Below, piece after piece: positions 43,124-52,391 of a DNA stretch of 64,000 nucleotides. Numbering within the stretch: the stretch's first letter is position 1; every line of letters begins with the position of its first letter. The translations under genes were made by a program, and so were the position numbers. A model generated the notes under the pieces. It was not told where the DNA came from, did not search any database, and saw only the letters and a list, made by a program, of their open reading frames with translations. Origin of the DNA: DAOTXR01 sp034435375 (GTDB lineage: Bacteria > Chloroflexota > Anaerolineae > Aggregatilineales > UBA3940); the NCBI GenBank assembly GCA_034435375.1, contig DAOTXR010000005.1:90829-154828 (forward strand), read 5' to 3'.

Positions 43124-44398
43124 CTAGCCTGGCACTTCAACGTGCCCCAGAAACAGCAGGGCCGCGATGCGCCTGATCGAGCCATCGCGTATATCGATCT
43201 GCCAGGTATCGTAGTAGCCCGGCTCACGAGTCGTCAGCAGCACAAACCCACCCCCTGTCCAGCCCAGCGGGCGGTGACGGTCGTTGCCTAGATTCACGAT
43301 CAGGCGCTGCTCGCCCGTCATGACATTGGCCCACACCAGCCGATACTCGGCCAGATCGGGTGGGCCGATAGCTTCGGTGTAGACCAGCTCACCGCCAGGG
43401 GTGAAGAAGGGATAGCCCAGCTCGTAAGTTACACTGGGCGGCACATCCAACGGCTCAAAACGGGCGATTACCGCCCCACTCACCAGATTAGTCACAACCA
43501 CTGGCGCAGCAACGCTGCTCGGTGGAAGTGTACGGACTAGATAAGCGCCATCAGGCGAGATGTGCGCATCGCACACCAAGTTTTCACCACAGGCGGGTTC
43601 ACCAGGCAGGTGCGCGATCACACCGGAATGCGTATCGAGCACATACAGGTCAAAGCGGGCATTGAACAGCGTCTGATCGGCTAGCTGCGGCGGCTGCAAA
43701 GCATAGAACACCTTTTGTCCGTCATTGGTGAGGCGGATCAGCCGGACGGTCGTGCCCGGTTCCACCGGGATCACCGCCACACGGTGAGCGTCGTGGCCAT
43801 CCCAAGCGGATGCGTGCACCGTCAGGCTATCTCCCTCCCGGCTGACACTCGCCCAGGCCAGCCAGTCACCGTTGGCGCTCGGCAGAAGCTGGTAGAAACT
43901 CGATCCTTCTGGCGGATTGGCAAACGACAATGGCTCGATTGCCCCAGCCGAGTTGACTCGCTGCGGACGGCGCGTCCCGTAGGCATGAAAATACACAAAC
44001 TGCCCGGCCCGGATCGCGGTGCCATCGGCAGTTTGAACCGCGATCTGGGTAACGGGCTGGCTGGTGTTGATGTCGAGCCACACCAGAACCTGCCTTCCGT
44101 TACTATCGGGCGCCCCCAGGTATACATCGAACGAGCCGAGCAGCGGCAGGGCAGTGCTTTCTAACCAACCGGTGGGTGTGAGAGGCAGTCCAGGGGTGAA
44201 AGAGGGCGTCGCCGCCACGGTAACGGTAGCCTTTGCAGTTGGCATCAATGTCAAAGTAGGGCTAGGGATGGGGCGGAGCATGGTAGGGGTGGACGCGAAA
44301 TCCGTTGGCCCATTGGGGCCAACAGGCATACAGGCAGCAACACACAGGCCAAACCAGACCAGGGTCGCCAGATCCAAGACATTGCGCCTCCTCCTCAC
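43124..44398 (-). CDS. Hypothetical lipoprotein with beta-propeller-like repeats
   Basis: A 424-residue exported protein: basic N-terminus, helix LATLVWFGLCVAACMP with a lipobox (VAACM), then a Thr/Pro-rich linker of about 55 residues. The rest shows repeated strands with NGDWLAWASVSREGDSLTV, PDGAYLVRTLP and TPGGELVYTEA, the look of a TolB/PD40-like propeller. No catalytic motif seen. It would sit on the outside of the membrane. The sirtuin gene ends ten bases upstream on the same strand. Confidence 0.78.
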   Translation of the reverse strand: MRRRRNVLDLATLVWFGLCVAACMPVGPNGPTDFASTPTMLRPIPSPTLTLMPTAKATVTVAATPSFTPGLPLTPTGWLESTALPLLGSFDVYLGAPDSNGRQVLVWLDINTSQPVTQIAVQTADGTAIRAGQFVYFHAYGTRRPQRVNSAGAIEPLSFANPPEGSSFYQLLPSANGDWLAWASVSREGDSLTVHASAWDGHDAHRVAVIPVEPGTTVRLIRLTNDGQKVFYALQPPQLADQTLFNARFDLYVLDTHSGVIAHLPGEPACGENLVCDAHISPDGAYLVRTLPPSSVAAPVVVTNLVSGAVIARFEPLDVPPSVTYELGYPFFTPGGELVYTEAIGPPDLAEYRLVWANVMTGEQRLIVNLGNDRHRPLGWTGGGFVLLTTREPGYYDTWQIDIRDGSIRRIAALLFLGHVEVPG

Positions 44399-44407
44399 AT
44401 CTGACCC

Positions 44408-45187
44408 CTAAATCTGCTGCTCACGAGATGCGCGAAGCGCCGTGACAAGGGCAGGCAGCACTTGTCCTGCTGCTCCCTGCAAAAAAATGTCTGCCACAGG
44501 CGTGATTCCGCTCGGCTCGAGATTGACCTCAACGACCACTGCTCCATGGCGTTTGGCTTGATATGGCAATGAGGCAGCTGGCTGAACGATCCCTGATGTG
44601 CCCACCACCAGCATCACCGCGCACTCGGCTGCCACATCAAAGGCCCGCTCAAGAGCCGTTTCAGGAAGCATCTCCCCAAACCACACCACGTCAGGCCGGA
44701 TGAGGTCACCACAGTGGGGGCAGTGCGGCGCGTGCTCAGCATCATGCTGAAGCACGTTCAGGTCAACCAGGGTGGGATTGCCCTGGCAGTTAGCAAAGCA
44801 CTTAAAACGGTGGAAGTTGCCGTGAAGCTCAACTACATCGGTGCTGCCCGCAGCCGTGTGCAGCCCGTCGATGTTCTGAGTCAGCACCACCACCTTGGGG
44901 AAAAGTGTCTCCATCTCGGCAACAGCGTAGTGGCCTGCGTGGGGCTTGGCGGAGCTGATCAGCCCGAAGCGATGCATATACCACTTCCACACGAAGTCAG
45001 GATTGCGACGGAATGCCTGCGGCGTCCCCAGGTCTTCGGGGTCGTACTGAGACCACAGCCCGGTCTGAGCCTCTCGAAAGGTCGCAATGCCGCTCTCCTT
45101 CGACATGCCCGCGCCGCTGCTCACAGCAACTAACTGCGCTTGGTCAAACGCCCTGACAGCCTGCCTGATGTGAGCTTCCAGCTCCAT
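44408..45187 (-). CDS. cobB: NAD-dependent protein deacylase, sirtuin family
   Basis: A 259-residue sirtuin: GAGMSKESGIATFR (NAD loop), TQNIDGLHTAAG and ELHGNFHRFKC with the catalytic His. Zn site: C-x3-C (KCFANCQG) and C-x2-C (HCPHCGDLIRPDVVWFGE). VVGTSGIVQPAASLP closes the NAD pocket. The family-typical Ala at GAGAS reads M here. It removes acyl groups from lysines, releasing nicotinamide. ATG 45187 is chosen; the open frame extends 38 codons upstream but is out of character with the family. Confidence 0.93.
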   Translation of the reverse strand: MELEAHIRQAVRAFDQAQLVAVSSGAGMSKESGIATFREAQTGLWSQYDPEDLGTPQAFRRNPDFVWKWYMHRFGLISSAKPHAGHYAVAEMETLFPKVVVLTQNIDGLHTAAGSTDVVELHGNFHRFKCFANCQGNPTLVDLNVLQHDAEHAPHCPHCGDLIRPDVVWFGEMLPETALERAFDVAAECAVMLVVGTSGIVQPAASLPYQAKRHGAVVVEVNLEPSGITPVADIFLQGAAGQVLPALVTALRASREQQI

Positions 45188-45377
45188 GTTTACATCCCAC
45201 CTCGTCCACCCAAAGTGCAAGCAGAGACACCTTAGTGCTGTGCCCGGCCTCGCCATACACTCCAGGCCCTGCCCTAGCGCCCAAGCGACGCACAGGCTCA
45301 ATATGCAACCAGAAGCGGCACCACGTGCCGCCTCAGCAAGCCAGCCTTACCAGTCAGAGAGAAGCGTGGACGCCTAT

Positions 45378-45653
45378 TCAGCCGGCACACTTCTGGTCGG
45401 TATGGGTTCCCTGTTGTTCATCTGCACACCGACGTAAGCGCCGGAAGCGCGGATCGCTGATACTGTGAATCCCACTGTCACTTAGTCCGCTCATATCAAA
45501 CAGCGCATACAGCAGAGGCGGCGCAGAATCAAAGACCGTGGACCAAGCAACAGGCAGACGCTCTGATCCTTCAACGTGAACGGGCTGCTGGTGGACGCAC
45601 CGCAAATGTGCAGCTCTCTGTCGATCCAGTCTACAGTCCAAGGCATCGCCCAC
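45378..45653 (-). CDS. Possible small hypothetical protein
   Basis: A 91-codon frame with a good ribosome site (GGAGAGG) before ATG 45653. The middle part (VFDSAPPLLYALFDMSGLSD) and the end (DPRFRRLRRCADEQQG) read as a plausible short soluble protein, but I know no family. It fills most of the 500-base gap between the sirtuin and FHA genes. It could be a chance frame; the 190 bases at 45188-45377 hold nothing I can support. Confidence 0.35.
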   Translation of the reverse strand: MGDALDCRLDRQRAAHLRCVHQQPVHVEGSERLPVAWSTVFDSAPPLLYALFDMSGLSDSGIHSISDPRFRRLRRCADEQQGTHTDQKCAG

Positions 45654-45690
45654 CTCTCCTCCACCCCAACGGCCTGTGAAGGTGGGCGTG

Positions 45691-46353
45691 CTACGATCCT
45701 CTCGATGTTCGACTCAGCGGTGTCACAGACTTGACGACCACACGCAGCAACCCAAACTCGATCCGATCCCCCGGCGTCAAAATGTGGCGCTTCCCGGGAT
45801 CGAGATACTCACCGTTGACCCACGTCCCATTGGTGCTTTCAAGATCGGCCAAGTAGAGGCCATCGGCCTCTGGGATCAGCAAAGCATGCCGCCGCGACAC
45901 ACCATGAGCCTGCGCCAGGTGCGGCGTCAGATCGAGGTCCGGGTTCTGATCGCCATCGGGGTCAAGCCGTCCCACGACCAATGGCTGCCGCACGTCCAGG
46001 CCAATGGTAGTAGACGCCGGACTCGCTGCCTGGAAGATCACCCGCCAGGGAAGCGGCTCGGCAGCTTTGGGAATCAGTCGAACCCGATCGGTCTCTGCTG
46101 TCGGCGACCAGGGAGGCTCCGGCTGGCGGCGCGGGGCTGCCGACAAGGCCTCGTGGAGCACGGTAGCTGGCGGCGTGCGGCCCACCTCGCCTGTCCCCTG
46201 AGGCGGCCCGCCACGCCGATCTTGAAGCTCCTTCAAGGGTCGGGTATCCTCGTCGCCAGAAGACGATCCCTTGCTCTGGGGGGACTGGCCATCCGGCAAG
46301 TCGCCAGACGGCTCCTCTTCTGGCGGAACGGGCGTGTCAGGCGGCTGGTGCAT
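45691..46353 (-). CDS. FHA-domain protein
   Basis: A 220-residue cytoplasmic protein. The first 90 residues are Pro/Gly/Ser-rich and probably disordered. A forkhead-associated domain lies at about 115-210: QPLVVGRLD (Arg of the phosphothreonine pocket), HGVSRRHALL (Ser-Arg-x-His) and ESTNGTWVNG (Asn). All phosphopeptide-contact positions are present. It should bind a phosphothreonine partner; no Ser/Thr kinase gene is in the window. It is preceded by a small membrane protein gene 26 bases upstream. Confidence 0.93.
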   Translation of the reverse strand: MHQPPDTPVPPEEEPSGDLPDGQSPQSKGSSSGDEDTRPLKELQDRRGGPPQGTGEVGRTPPATVLHEALSAAPRRQPEPPWSPTAETDRVRLIPKAAEPLPWRVIFQAASPASTTIGLDVRQPLVVGRLDPDGDQNPDLDLTPHLAQAHGVSRRHALLIPEADGLYLADLESTNGTWVNGEYLDPGKRHILTPGDRIEFGLLRVVVKSVTPLSRTSRGS

Positions 46354-46379
46354 AAGTTCCTTTCCTCAACAATCAGCCG

Positions 46380-46706
46380 TCAGGAATTGTCCTGCTCATC
46401 CTCTTCGACTGCAGCTTGCTTACCACGCTCCAGCAACAGGTAGCCAGTGAATAGTCCCAACCCAAAGGCGCCTAGCGAGCCAGGGCCGCTCCACTGCGCG
46501 GAAGCCGCCACCCAGAACATCAGGAACACTCCCAGGAAGATGAGAGGGACATAAAATCGCATGCGCAGCTTGAAGACGAGCGTATGGCGCATCACGCCCC
46601 CTGCTACGACCCCCGCAGCCAGCACCCCAAACGGGCGTAGCAGCTCGCCCAACAAAGACAAGATCGGGAAAATCACCTGATAGATGATCTGCTCTACATC
46701 AGACAT
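46380..46706 (-). CDS. Small hypothetical membrane protein
   Basis: A 108-residue protein with three hydrophobic segments (IIYQVIFPILSLLGEL, FYVPLIFLGVFLMFWVAAS, SLGAFGLGLFTGYLLLE) and a very acidic C-terminus (VEEDEQDNS). Good ribosome site before ATG 46706. No family recognised. It is close upstream of the FHA gene on the same strand, so the two may be co-expressed. Confidence 0.72.
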   Translation of the reverse strand: MSDVEQIIYQVIFPILSLLGELLRPFGVLAAGVVAGGVMRHTLVFKLRMRFYVPLIFLGVFLMFWVAASAQWSGPGSLGAFGLGLFTGYLLLERGKQAAVEEDEQDNS

Positions 46707-46835
46707 CTTGTTCTCCTTAACATCATGGTTATGCTAAAGAAGACAACCCAGAGTAGCTGGTTCTCACTCCCGTACTTTACTCGATCTGCCGTCAATTGGG
46801 AAGTGTCCGCTAGGGCAAGCCACAGACCCCCAGCA

Positions 46836-47948
46836 TCAGGCTGCTTGCCGCGCCTTGTCCTCAATGGCGCTCAACAGTTTCTCGAAGGAGTCAGCGAATG
46901 CCTGGACACCCTCGGCCAGTAGTCGGTCGGTGACCGCCTGCATATCGATTCCAGCGGCGGCCAGATCATCCATCAGCGCCTGCGCCACATCGATTCCCTG
47001 TTCAAGCGTGTCGGCCACCACGCCATGATCGATGAACGCCTCAATGGTGTGCGGCGGCGCAGTGTTGACCGTGTGGGGGCCGATCAGCGTGTCGACGTAG
47101 ATCAGATCGGGGTAAGCAGGGTTCTTCGTGCTGGTGCTGGCCCACAGTGGGCGCTGCACACGCGCCCCTCTCGCAGCAAGCTCCTGAAAGGTCTGGGCAC
47201 CGAATGTCCGCTTGAAGAGCTGATAAGCCAACCGTGCATTAGCAACTGCCGCCTTGCCCTTGAGAGACTCCAGTGCATCGCCTGTCGCTGCCATGCGCTC
47301 GTCAAGCAGTTGATCGACCAGCGTGTCCACCCGGCTGACGAAGAACGACGCCACCGATGCAATCCGGTGGATGTCCTGCCCGGCATCGACGCGACGCTTC
47401 AGACCCTGGAGGTAGGCCTGCATTACCTGAGCATACATCTCACGGCTGAAGATCAACGTTACATTGACGTTGATGCCACGGGCTATCGACTCCTCGATGG
47501 CAGGCAACCCTTCTGGCGTGGCCGGAATCTTGATCATCAGGTTGGGGCGATCCACGCAGGCAAACAGCCGCGCCGCTTCGTCGAGGGTGCCTGCTGTGTC
47601 GTGCGCCAACAGCGGCGAGACCTCCAGGCTGACGAAGCCATCGGCGCCATCGCTGGCATCGTAGACCGGGCGCAGGATATCCGCTGCACGGCGGATGTCA
47701 TCGATGGCCAGCGCCTCGTAGATGTCCTTAGGCAGCTTGCCCTCTTGTGCCAGTGCAGCCAATTGAGCGTCGTAGGCGCTGCCGCTGCTGACGGCCTTCT
47801 GAAAGATGGTGGGATTAGAGGTCAGCCCACGAATGCCACGCTCGACCAGCGCCTGAAGTTGACCCGAGTCAAGCAGCTCGCGCGAGATATTGTCGTACCA
47901 CATGCTCTGACCGTGCTCGTAAAGCTGGATAAGCTTGCTGTTCACCAT
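46836..47948 (-). CDS. tal: Transaldolase, long form
   Basis: A 370-residue enzyme of the non-oxidative pentose phosphate pathway that transfers dihydroxyacetone units between sugar phosphates. LTSNPTIFQKAVSSGSAYD (conserved N-terminal signature), FVSLEVSPLLAHDT, the Schiff-base lysine in NLMIKIPATPEG and INVNVTLIFS are all present. The later signature reads RPLWASTSTKNPAYPD. Length fits the long subfamily (about 370 residues) of actinobacteria and cyanobacteria. Single gene on minus, divergent from the uracil-DNA glycosylase gene. Confidence 0.96.
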   Translation of the reverse strand: MVNSKLIQLYEHGQSMWYDNISRELLDSGQLQALVERGIRGLTSNPTIFQKAVSSGSAYDAQLAALAQEGKLPKDIYEALAIDDIRRAADILRPVYDASDGADGFVSLEVSPLLAHDTAGTLDEAARLFACVDRPNLMIKIPATPEGLPAIEESIARGINVNVTLIFSREMYAQVMQAYLQGLKRRVDAGQDIHRIASVASFFVSRVDTLVDQLLDERMAATGDALESLKGKAAVANARLAYQLFKRTFGAQTFQELAARGARVQRPLWASTSTKNPAYPDLIYVDTLIGPHTVNTAPPHTIEAFIDHGVVADTLEQGIDVAQALMDDLAAAGIDMQAVTDRLLAEGVQAFADSFEKLLSAIEDKARQAA

Positions 47949-48131
47949 GGAGAACCTCGTTCAGCAGTGTGGCTGATGTAGTGCCAACCAGAGTATACCG
48001 CAATTTACCCCACCCAACTTGAAGTCCACCCATGACTGTTCTATGTCTGCCACAAGACCTGGATTTTTCTGTCACCCACCTGTGACTACCGTTACCTTGA
48101 TCTGCTGCGCCGCGCCCAGTACACTCGAAAC

Positions 48132-48743
48132 ATGGTGACGTACACCGACCTTGCCACACTGCATCACGACCTGGCTCAATGTCGCCAATGTGCTGAGTCA
48201 GGCTATCACATCGACTCACAGCCGATCTTCTCAGGTCCACCGTCGGCCCGGCTGATGCTGATCGGACAGGCTCCTGGCGCAGCTGAGCGGGACCTGGGCT
48301 ATCCCTTCGGCGGCGAGGCGGGCCGCCGCCTGTTTCGATGGCTGGAGCGTGCCGGCTGGGATGAGCCAACCTTCCGCGCTACCTGCTACATGACGAGCGT
48401 AACGAAGTGCTTTCCCGGCCCCAATCCCACAGGCGACGGCGACCGCGTGCCAAGCGCTGCCGAACGCAAGCTGTGCCGTCCCTGGCTAGACGCCGAGTTG
48501 GCGCTCGTCCAACCGGAGGTCATTGTGCCAGTGGGGATGCTGGCCATCCAGTTGTTTTACCCGACCGGCGTGAAGCTCTCGGATGTGGTGGGAGACTCGA
48601 TGATTGACGACCAGGGGCGTCACATCGTTCCACTGCCGCACCCTTCGGGCGCGTCGCGCTGGTTCAACGATCCAATCCATGCAGGCCAGTTGGAGCGTGC
48701 CCTGTACCGACTCCGCACACTTAAAGCTGAGCTGGGACTTTAG
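48132..48743 (+). CDS. Uracil-DNA glycosylase family protein with Fe-S cluster motif
   Basis: A 203-residue base-excision repair enzyme. GQAPGAAERDLGYPFGGEAG is the uracil-pocket/water-activating motif (family 4/5 type; E and D vary), and LPHPSGAS is the C-terminal intercalation motif. Four cysteines, C17, C20 (CRQC), one in TKCFPG and one in RKLCRPW, fit a 4Fe-4S cluster. It would excise uracil from DNA. A CPBP gene follows after 15 bases. Assignment between families 4 and 5 is not settled from motifs alone. Confidence 0.9.
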   Translation: MVTYTDLATLHHDLAQCRQCAESGYHIDSQPIFSGPPSARLMLIGQAPGAAERDLGYPFGGEAGRRLFRWLERAGWDEPTFRATCYMTSVTKCFPGPNPTGDGDRVPSAAERKLCRPWLDAELALVQPEVIVPVGMLAIQLFYPTGVKLSDVVGDSMIDDQGRHIVPLPHPSGASRWFNDPIHAGQLERALYRLRTLKAELGL

Positions 48744-48758
48744 GCATCTGGCCGAAAG

Positions 48759-49592
48759 ATGAAACATCTAGAAAGCCGACAAACAGCAATGGAAGCTACA
48801 CTCCCTACAAACGATAGACCTGCCGAGCCATCACGATGGTCACGCTGGGTGCTGGTCGGCGCATTGTTCACAACCTACGTGCCCATGCAGATCGTCTTTG
48901 CCATCCCGTTGCTGGCAGTGGCTGTCCTGACCGGCCAGATCAGGAGCATGGCCGATCTCACCAACACCTCTCTGGTGCTGGGGATGGGGCTGTTCGCCGT
49001 CGCCCTATCCGCTGCGCTGACCATCGTAGTGGCAGGCATGTGGCCGCGGCTGTGGGGGCAGTTTTCTCGTGTGCGCGTTGCGTTCGCTGACTGGATGTCG
49101 TGGCACCGGTCAGAGCGCATCTCGCTGTGGGCCGTGCCGCCGCTGACAGTCTTTGTGCTGGGGGGGATCGAGCTGGGGCTGGCCCAGATCGTCGGCTCAG
49201 CCGAGATCGAGGTTCAGATGCAGCTTTTCAGCACCCCGGAGCTGCAAGCCGCCTCGCTCATCGTGGTCAGCACAGTCGTGCCGATTGCGGAGGAATTGAT
49301 CTTCCGGGGAGCGCTGTACAACGCGCTGTTAGCCCACGCCCCGGCAAACACCCCTGCCTGGCGACAGCATCTGGTTCCCTTCACCATCGTGGCGCTGACC
49401 TTTGCCGCCATCCACCTGTTGGCCGGGTTTGAGACAGGCGCAGCGTTGCTTCAGATCGCCCTCCTGTCGATGTTCCTGACCGCCTTGCGAACCATCACCG
49501 GCTCAGTCAAGGCTAGCATCGTTGCCCATCTGGCATGGAACCTGCTGGCAGCAGTAGGGATGATCCTGGCAAACACCCTTGGGATGTTGTAA
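48759..49592 (+). CDS. CPBP-family intramembrane metalloprotease
   Basis: A 277-residue (or 267 from ATG 48789) membrane protein with about seven helices. CPBP motifs: AEELIFRGALYNAL (Glu-Glu-x3-Arg), FAAIHLLAGF (His) and AHLAWNLLAAVG (His-x3-Asn). These form the membrane metal site; related enzymes process prenylated proteins, peptides or bacteriocins. The second CPBP protein in the window; unlike the one at 6904 it lacks a soluble extension. Terminated at 49611-49632. Confidence 0.9.
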   Translation: MKHLESRQTAMEATLPTNDRPAEPSRWSRWVLVGALFTTYVPMQIVFAIPLLAVAVLTGQIRSMADLTNTSLVLGMGLFAVALSAALTIVVAGMWPRLWGQFSRVRVAFADWMSWHRSERISLWAVPPLTVFVLGGIELGLAQIVGSAEIEVQMQLFSTPELQAASLIVVSTVVPIAEELIFRGALYNALLAHAPANTPAWRQHLVPFTIVALTFAAIHLLAGFETGAALLQIALLSMFLTALRTITGSVKASIVAHLAWNLLAAVGMILANTLGML

Positions 49593-49610
49593 TGTGGCTT
49601 CCAAGCAGAA

Positions 49611-49632
49611 GGGGCAGGGATATCCCCGCCCC
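49611..49632. terminator. Hairpin terminator
   Basis: GGGGC-A-GGG, loop ATAT, CCC-C-GCCCC: eight GC pairs with one mismatch, 19 bases after the CPBP stop. The rest of the gap to the next gene (49633-49822) shows no gene. Confidence 0.7.
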
Positions 49633-49822
49633 ACTGGGTTTCACATGTAGCCTGCGCGGGCGACCAAAAATCTCGCCAACCAGTCTGCGGCGACTCTGCC
49701 CCGCGCATAGTCAATCGCCTCTTCTAGTGTCTCACACCGATGGGCTGAGAGGCTCCCATGCTGAGCCTGTCCCAATGCATTGACTCCCTTTCTGAATCCC
49801 CCTAACTTACAGAGGAACAATC

Positions 49823-51451
49823 ATGCCAGAACAGACACTCCCCTTTAACTCCCGCCGCTCGCCAGTCTATGCCACACGAGGGATCGTCGCATCGAGCCAA
49901 CCGTTGGCTTCACAAGCCGGCTTGGAGATCCTGATGAAGGGCGGCAATGCTGCCGATGCCGCTATCGCCACCGCCGCCGCCCTCAACGTGACCGAGCCGA
50001 CCAGCACTGGCCTGGGCGGAGACTGTTTTGCGCTGTTCTACGACGCACACACACGCCAGGTCACTGCCCTGAACGGGTCGGGCCGCTCCCCGGCAGCCCT
50101 GACACTCGACTTGCTGCGCAGGCAGGGTCTGGGCGATGAGCTGCCTCCCTTCCACGCCCACACAGTCACCGTGCCAGGAGCGTGCGCGGGTTGGTGCGAC
50201 CTGATCGAGCGGCATGGCACGTTCGACATGGCCACAATCCTGGCCCCAGCCATCCGGCTGGCCGAGGAGGGCTTTCCCGTTGCGCCGTTGACGGCTCACA
50301 GTTGGGCCCGGGGAGTCGCGCTTCAACTCAGCCGGTCACCAGGGGGCCGTGAGCTGACCATTGACGGACGAGCGCCACATGCAGGTGAAGTGTTTCGCAA
50401 TCCGACGTTGGCGCGGACGATGCAGACCATCGCCGAGGGCGGCAAAGACGCTTTCTACCGAGGGGAGATCGCCGCGCGAATTGCAGCCACCGTCCAGCAG
50501 TTCGGCGGCGTCATGACCCTCGAAGACCTGGCAGCTCATACTTCGACATGGGAATCGCCGATCAGCACGGTGTACGAAGGGATCCGCATCTACGAATGTC
50601 CACCCAATGGCCAGGGCCTCGCTGCCCTGATCGCGCTCAACCTCCTGGCCCATCTCGACCTGCCTCCCGAACCCCTGTCAGCGGAGCGGCTGCATGTGGT
50701 GATCGAAGCGTTGCGACTAGCCTTCGCCGACACGCGCTGGCACGTTGCCGACCCAGCATTCCACGAAGCGCCTCTCGATGGGCTGCTCAGCAAAGCGTAT
50801 GCGAAAGAGCGCGTCGCATTGATCAACCCACAGCGGGCCACACTGGATCAGAAGCGCGGCGCCCCGGTAGCCGGGTCAGACACAGTGTATTTCAGCGTGG
50901 TTGATGGGCAGGGCAACGCCTGCTCGTTTATCAACAGCAACTATTGGGGATTCGGCACTGGCATTGTGCCCGAAGGAACTGGCTTCTCACTTCAGAACCG
51001 GGGGCACAATTTCTCTCTCGATCCTGACCATCCCAACCGTCTTGAGCCGCGCAAGCGGCCTTACCACACCATCATTCCCGGCCTGGCAACGCGGGACACG
51101 GACGGATCGCTCTATGCCAGCTTCGGCGTGATGGGCGGCTTCATGCAGCCGCAGGGCCATGTGCAGGTGATCCTGGCTTTGGTGCACGACAGGCTCGATC
51201 CCCAAGCAGCCCTCGACAGACCACGTCTCTGCATCGAAGAAGGCGAGGCGAGCGGCAGCGTCGCGCTAGAGGAGGGCATCCCAGTGGCGGTGATGTCACG
51301 CCTGGCAGAGATGGGGCACCGGGTACGACCGGTCAGCGGGTATGGGCGGTCCATTTTCGGACGAGGACAGGTGATCACCCGCGATCCCCTGAGCGGCGTG
51401 TTGTGCGGCGGCAGCGATCCACGGGCCGATGGTTGTGCAATGGGGTGGTGA
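49823..51451 (+). CDS. ggt: Gamma-glutamyltransferase family protein
   Basis: A 542-residue Ntn-hydrolase proenzyme. GVVASSQPLAS-type N-terminus, GNAADAAIATAAALNVTEP, GLGGDCFALFYD and the autoprocessing site at T354 (GSDTVYFSVVDGQG), where the canonical TTH becomes TVY. The small-subunit region FINSNYWGFGTGIV follows. There is no signal peptide, so it is likely cytoplasmic, unlike classical periplasmic GGT. It hydrolyses or transfers gamma-glutamyl groups; the altered oxyanion region (GFMQPQGHVQV is retained) leaves substrate open. Confidence 0.93.
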   Translation: MPEQTLPFNSRRSPVYATRGIVASSQPLASQAGLEILMKGGNAADAAIATAAALNVTEPTSTGLGGDCFALFYDAHTRQVTALNGSGRSPAALTLDLLRRQGLGDELPPFHAHTVTVPGACAGWCDLIERHGTFDMATILAPAIRLAEEGFPVAPLTAHSWARGVALQLSRSPGGRELTIDGRAPHAGEVFRNPTLARTMQTIAEGGKDAFYRGEIAARIAATVQQFGGVMTLEDLAAHTSTWESPISTVYEGIRIYECPPNGQGLAALIALNLLAHLDLPPEPLSAERLHVVIEALRLAFADTRWHVADPAFHEAPLDGLLSKAYAKERVALINPQRATLDQKRGAPVAGSDTVYFSVVDGQGNACSFINSNYWGFGTGIVPEGTGFSLQNRGHNFSLDPDHPNRLEPRKRPYHTIIPGLATRDTDGSLYASFGVMGGFMQPQGHVQVILALVHDRLDPQAALDRPRLCIEEGEASGSVALEEGIPVAVMSRLAEMGHRVRPVSGYGRSIFGRGQVITRDPLSGVLCGGSDPRADGCAMGW

Positions 51452-51953
51452 AGCCCGTGATCGCCGTGCAGTATCTCGAAGAGTCGCCAGAACGGTGGGC
51501 CAGGACCTGAGGACACTGGGCGCCTGCGGCGAGTGGATCAAGGTCATGGCCTATGGACACACGGTTAGCCCGGCAGGGTTGCCCTTTGAACTGCTGGGGC
51601 TGGCCAACTGGCTGATCGAGGAACAGGCCATCGACGAGCCGCAGGCGCTGGAGTTGATATCGAACGCCGCAGGGCTGCCGCTGCCCAGATGTCGTGCGGC
51701 GCTGTGTGAGCAGGGCCTAAGCCCTGAGGCGCTGGCAGGTGAGGTCGCACGCGCCCGGAGCGCGGGGGTGGAGACCCTACTGGCAGGGATCGAGCTGGTA
51801 GAGATGACCGGTATTACTCACCTTACCCCAGATCAGATCACAGCCGACCTGGCGGCCTTTCGCAGAGCGGGAGCCGACGGTTTGGTGCTGTCGTGGGACC
51901 TGTGGCGCATCCCAATGGAGCGGCTCGACCTGGTAGCTGCGATCTGGTGCTGA
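51429..51953 (+). CDS. Probable C-terminal remnant of a TIM-barrel hypothetical protein
   Basis: A 174-residue frame overlapping the end of ggt by 23 bases. From about residue 36 the sequence looks like part of a glycoside-hydrolase-like barrel: WIKVMAYGHTVSPAGLPFEL, then LLAGIELVEMTGITHLTPDQ, and GADGLVLSWDLWRIPMERLD at the end. A family member should have strands before WIKVM, but those would fall in the ggt gene. It therefore seems truncated at its N-terminus. The first 30 residues (EARDRRAVSRRVARTVG) look natural for the barrel helix. It may be a decayed gene or a short stand-alone form. Confidence 0.5.
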   Translation: MVVQWGGEARDRRAVSRRVARTVGQDLRTLGACGEWIKVMAYGHTVSPAGLPFELLGLANWLIEEQAIDEPQALELISNAAGLPLPRCRAALCEQGLSPEALAGEVARARSAGVETLLAGIELVEMTGITHLTPDQITADLAAFRRAGADGLVLSWDLWRIPMERLDLVAAIWC

Positions 51954-52006
51954 CCGCCAGCTTGCCAAGCCGCCCACGCCCAATGCCAGAGACATGCAAG
52001 AGCGCC

Positions 52007-52330
52007 TCATCCACCTCTATCCAGCACCACCAGAACAGCCTCCATAGGGCTGTCTGAGGTCCAGATGGTATGGCGCATATTGCCCGGCAGCACACATACA
52101 TCACCTGCCTGCACATCGGCCACGTGCCCGCCCGAACGCACCTGTCCAGCCCCCGCAATCACAGTGAGCAACAGATCAGCGCCTGTTTCACGCATTCCGG
52201 TGTCGGCGCGGCGGTCAAGGCGCAACAACATCGCTGCCAGCCGCCGCTCGCTGTACACGGGGATATACGTTACGCGCGTGCCGCTCTCAAGCGGCAACGC
52301 CTGATCGGGGTCATAACGGATCAACTGCAT
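52007..52330 (-). CDS. Cupin-domain protein
   Basis: A 107-residue single-domain beta-barrel. The cupin motif 1 region is weak (ETGADLLLTVIAGAGQVRSG); motif 2 is VQAGDVCVLPGNMRHTIWT, with one metal-type His. ATG 52330 has GGGAGG upstream; in-frame GTGs at 52339 and 52336 are alternatives. Cytoplasmic. Enzyme or sensor role is open. The region between 51953 and 52007 is the convergent end with the plus-strand remnant gene. Confidence 0.85.
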   Translation of the reverse strand: MQLIRYDPDQALPLESGTRVTYIPVYSERRLAAMLLRLDRRADTGMRETGADLLLTVIAGAGQVRSGGHVADVQAGDVCVLPGNMRHTIWTSDSPMEAVLVVLDRGG

Positions 52331-52391
52331 CGGCACCACCTCCCTACCCCACTTTACAGGAGATAGGCCCTATGGCGCAGACAAAGCAAGA

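Noticed and set aside
45188..45301. 38-codon N-terminal extension of the sirtuin
   Set aside because: The family start is MELEAHIRQAV at 45187; the upstream part is Cys/Trp-rich and does not fit a sirtuin.
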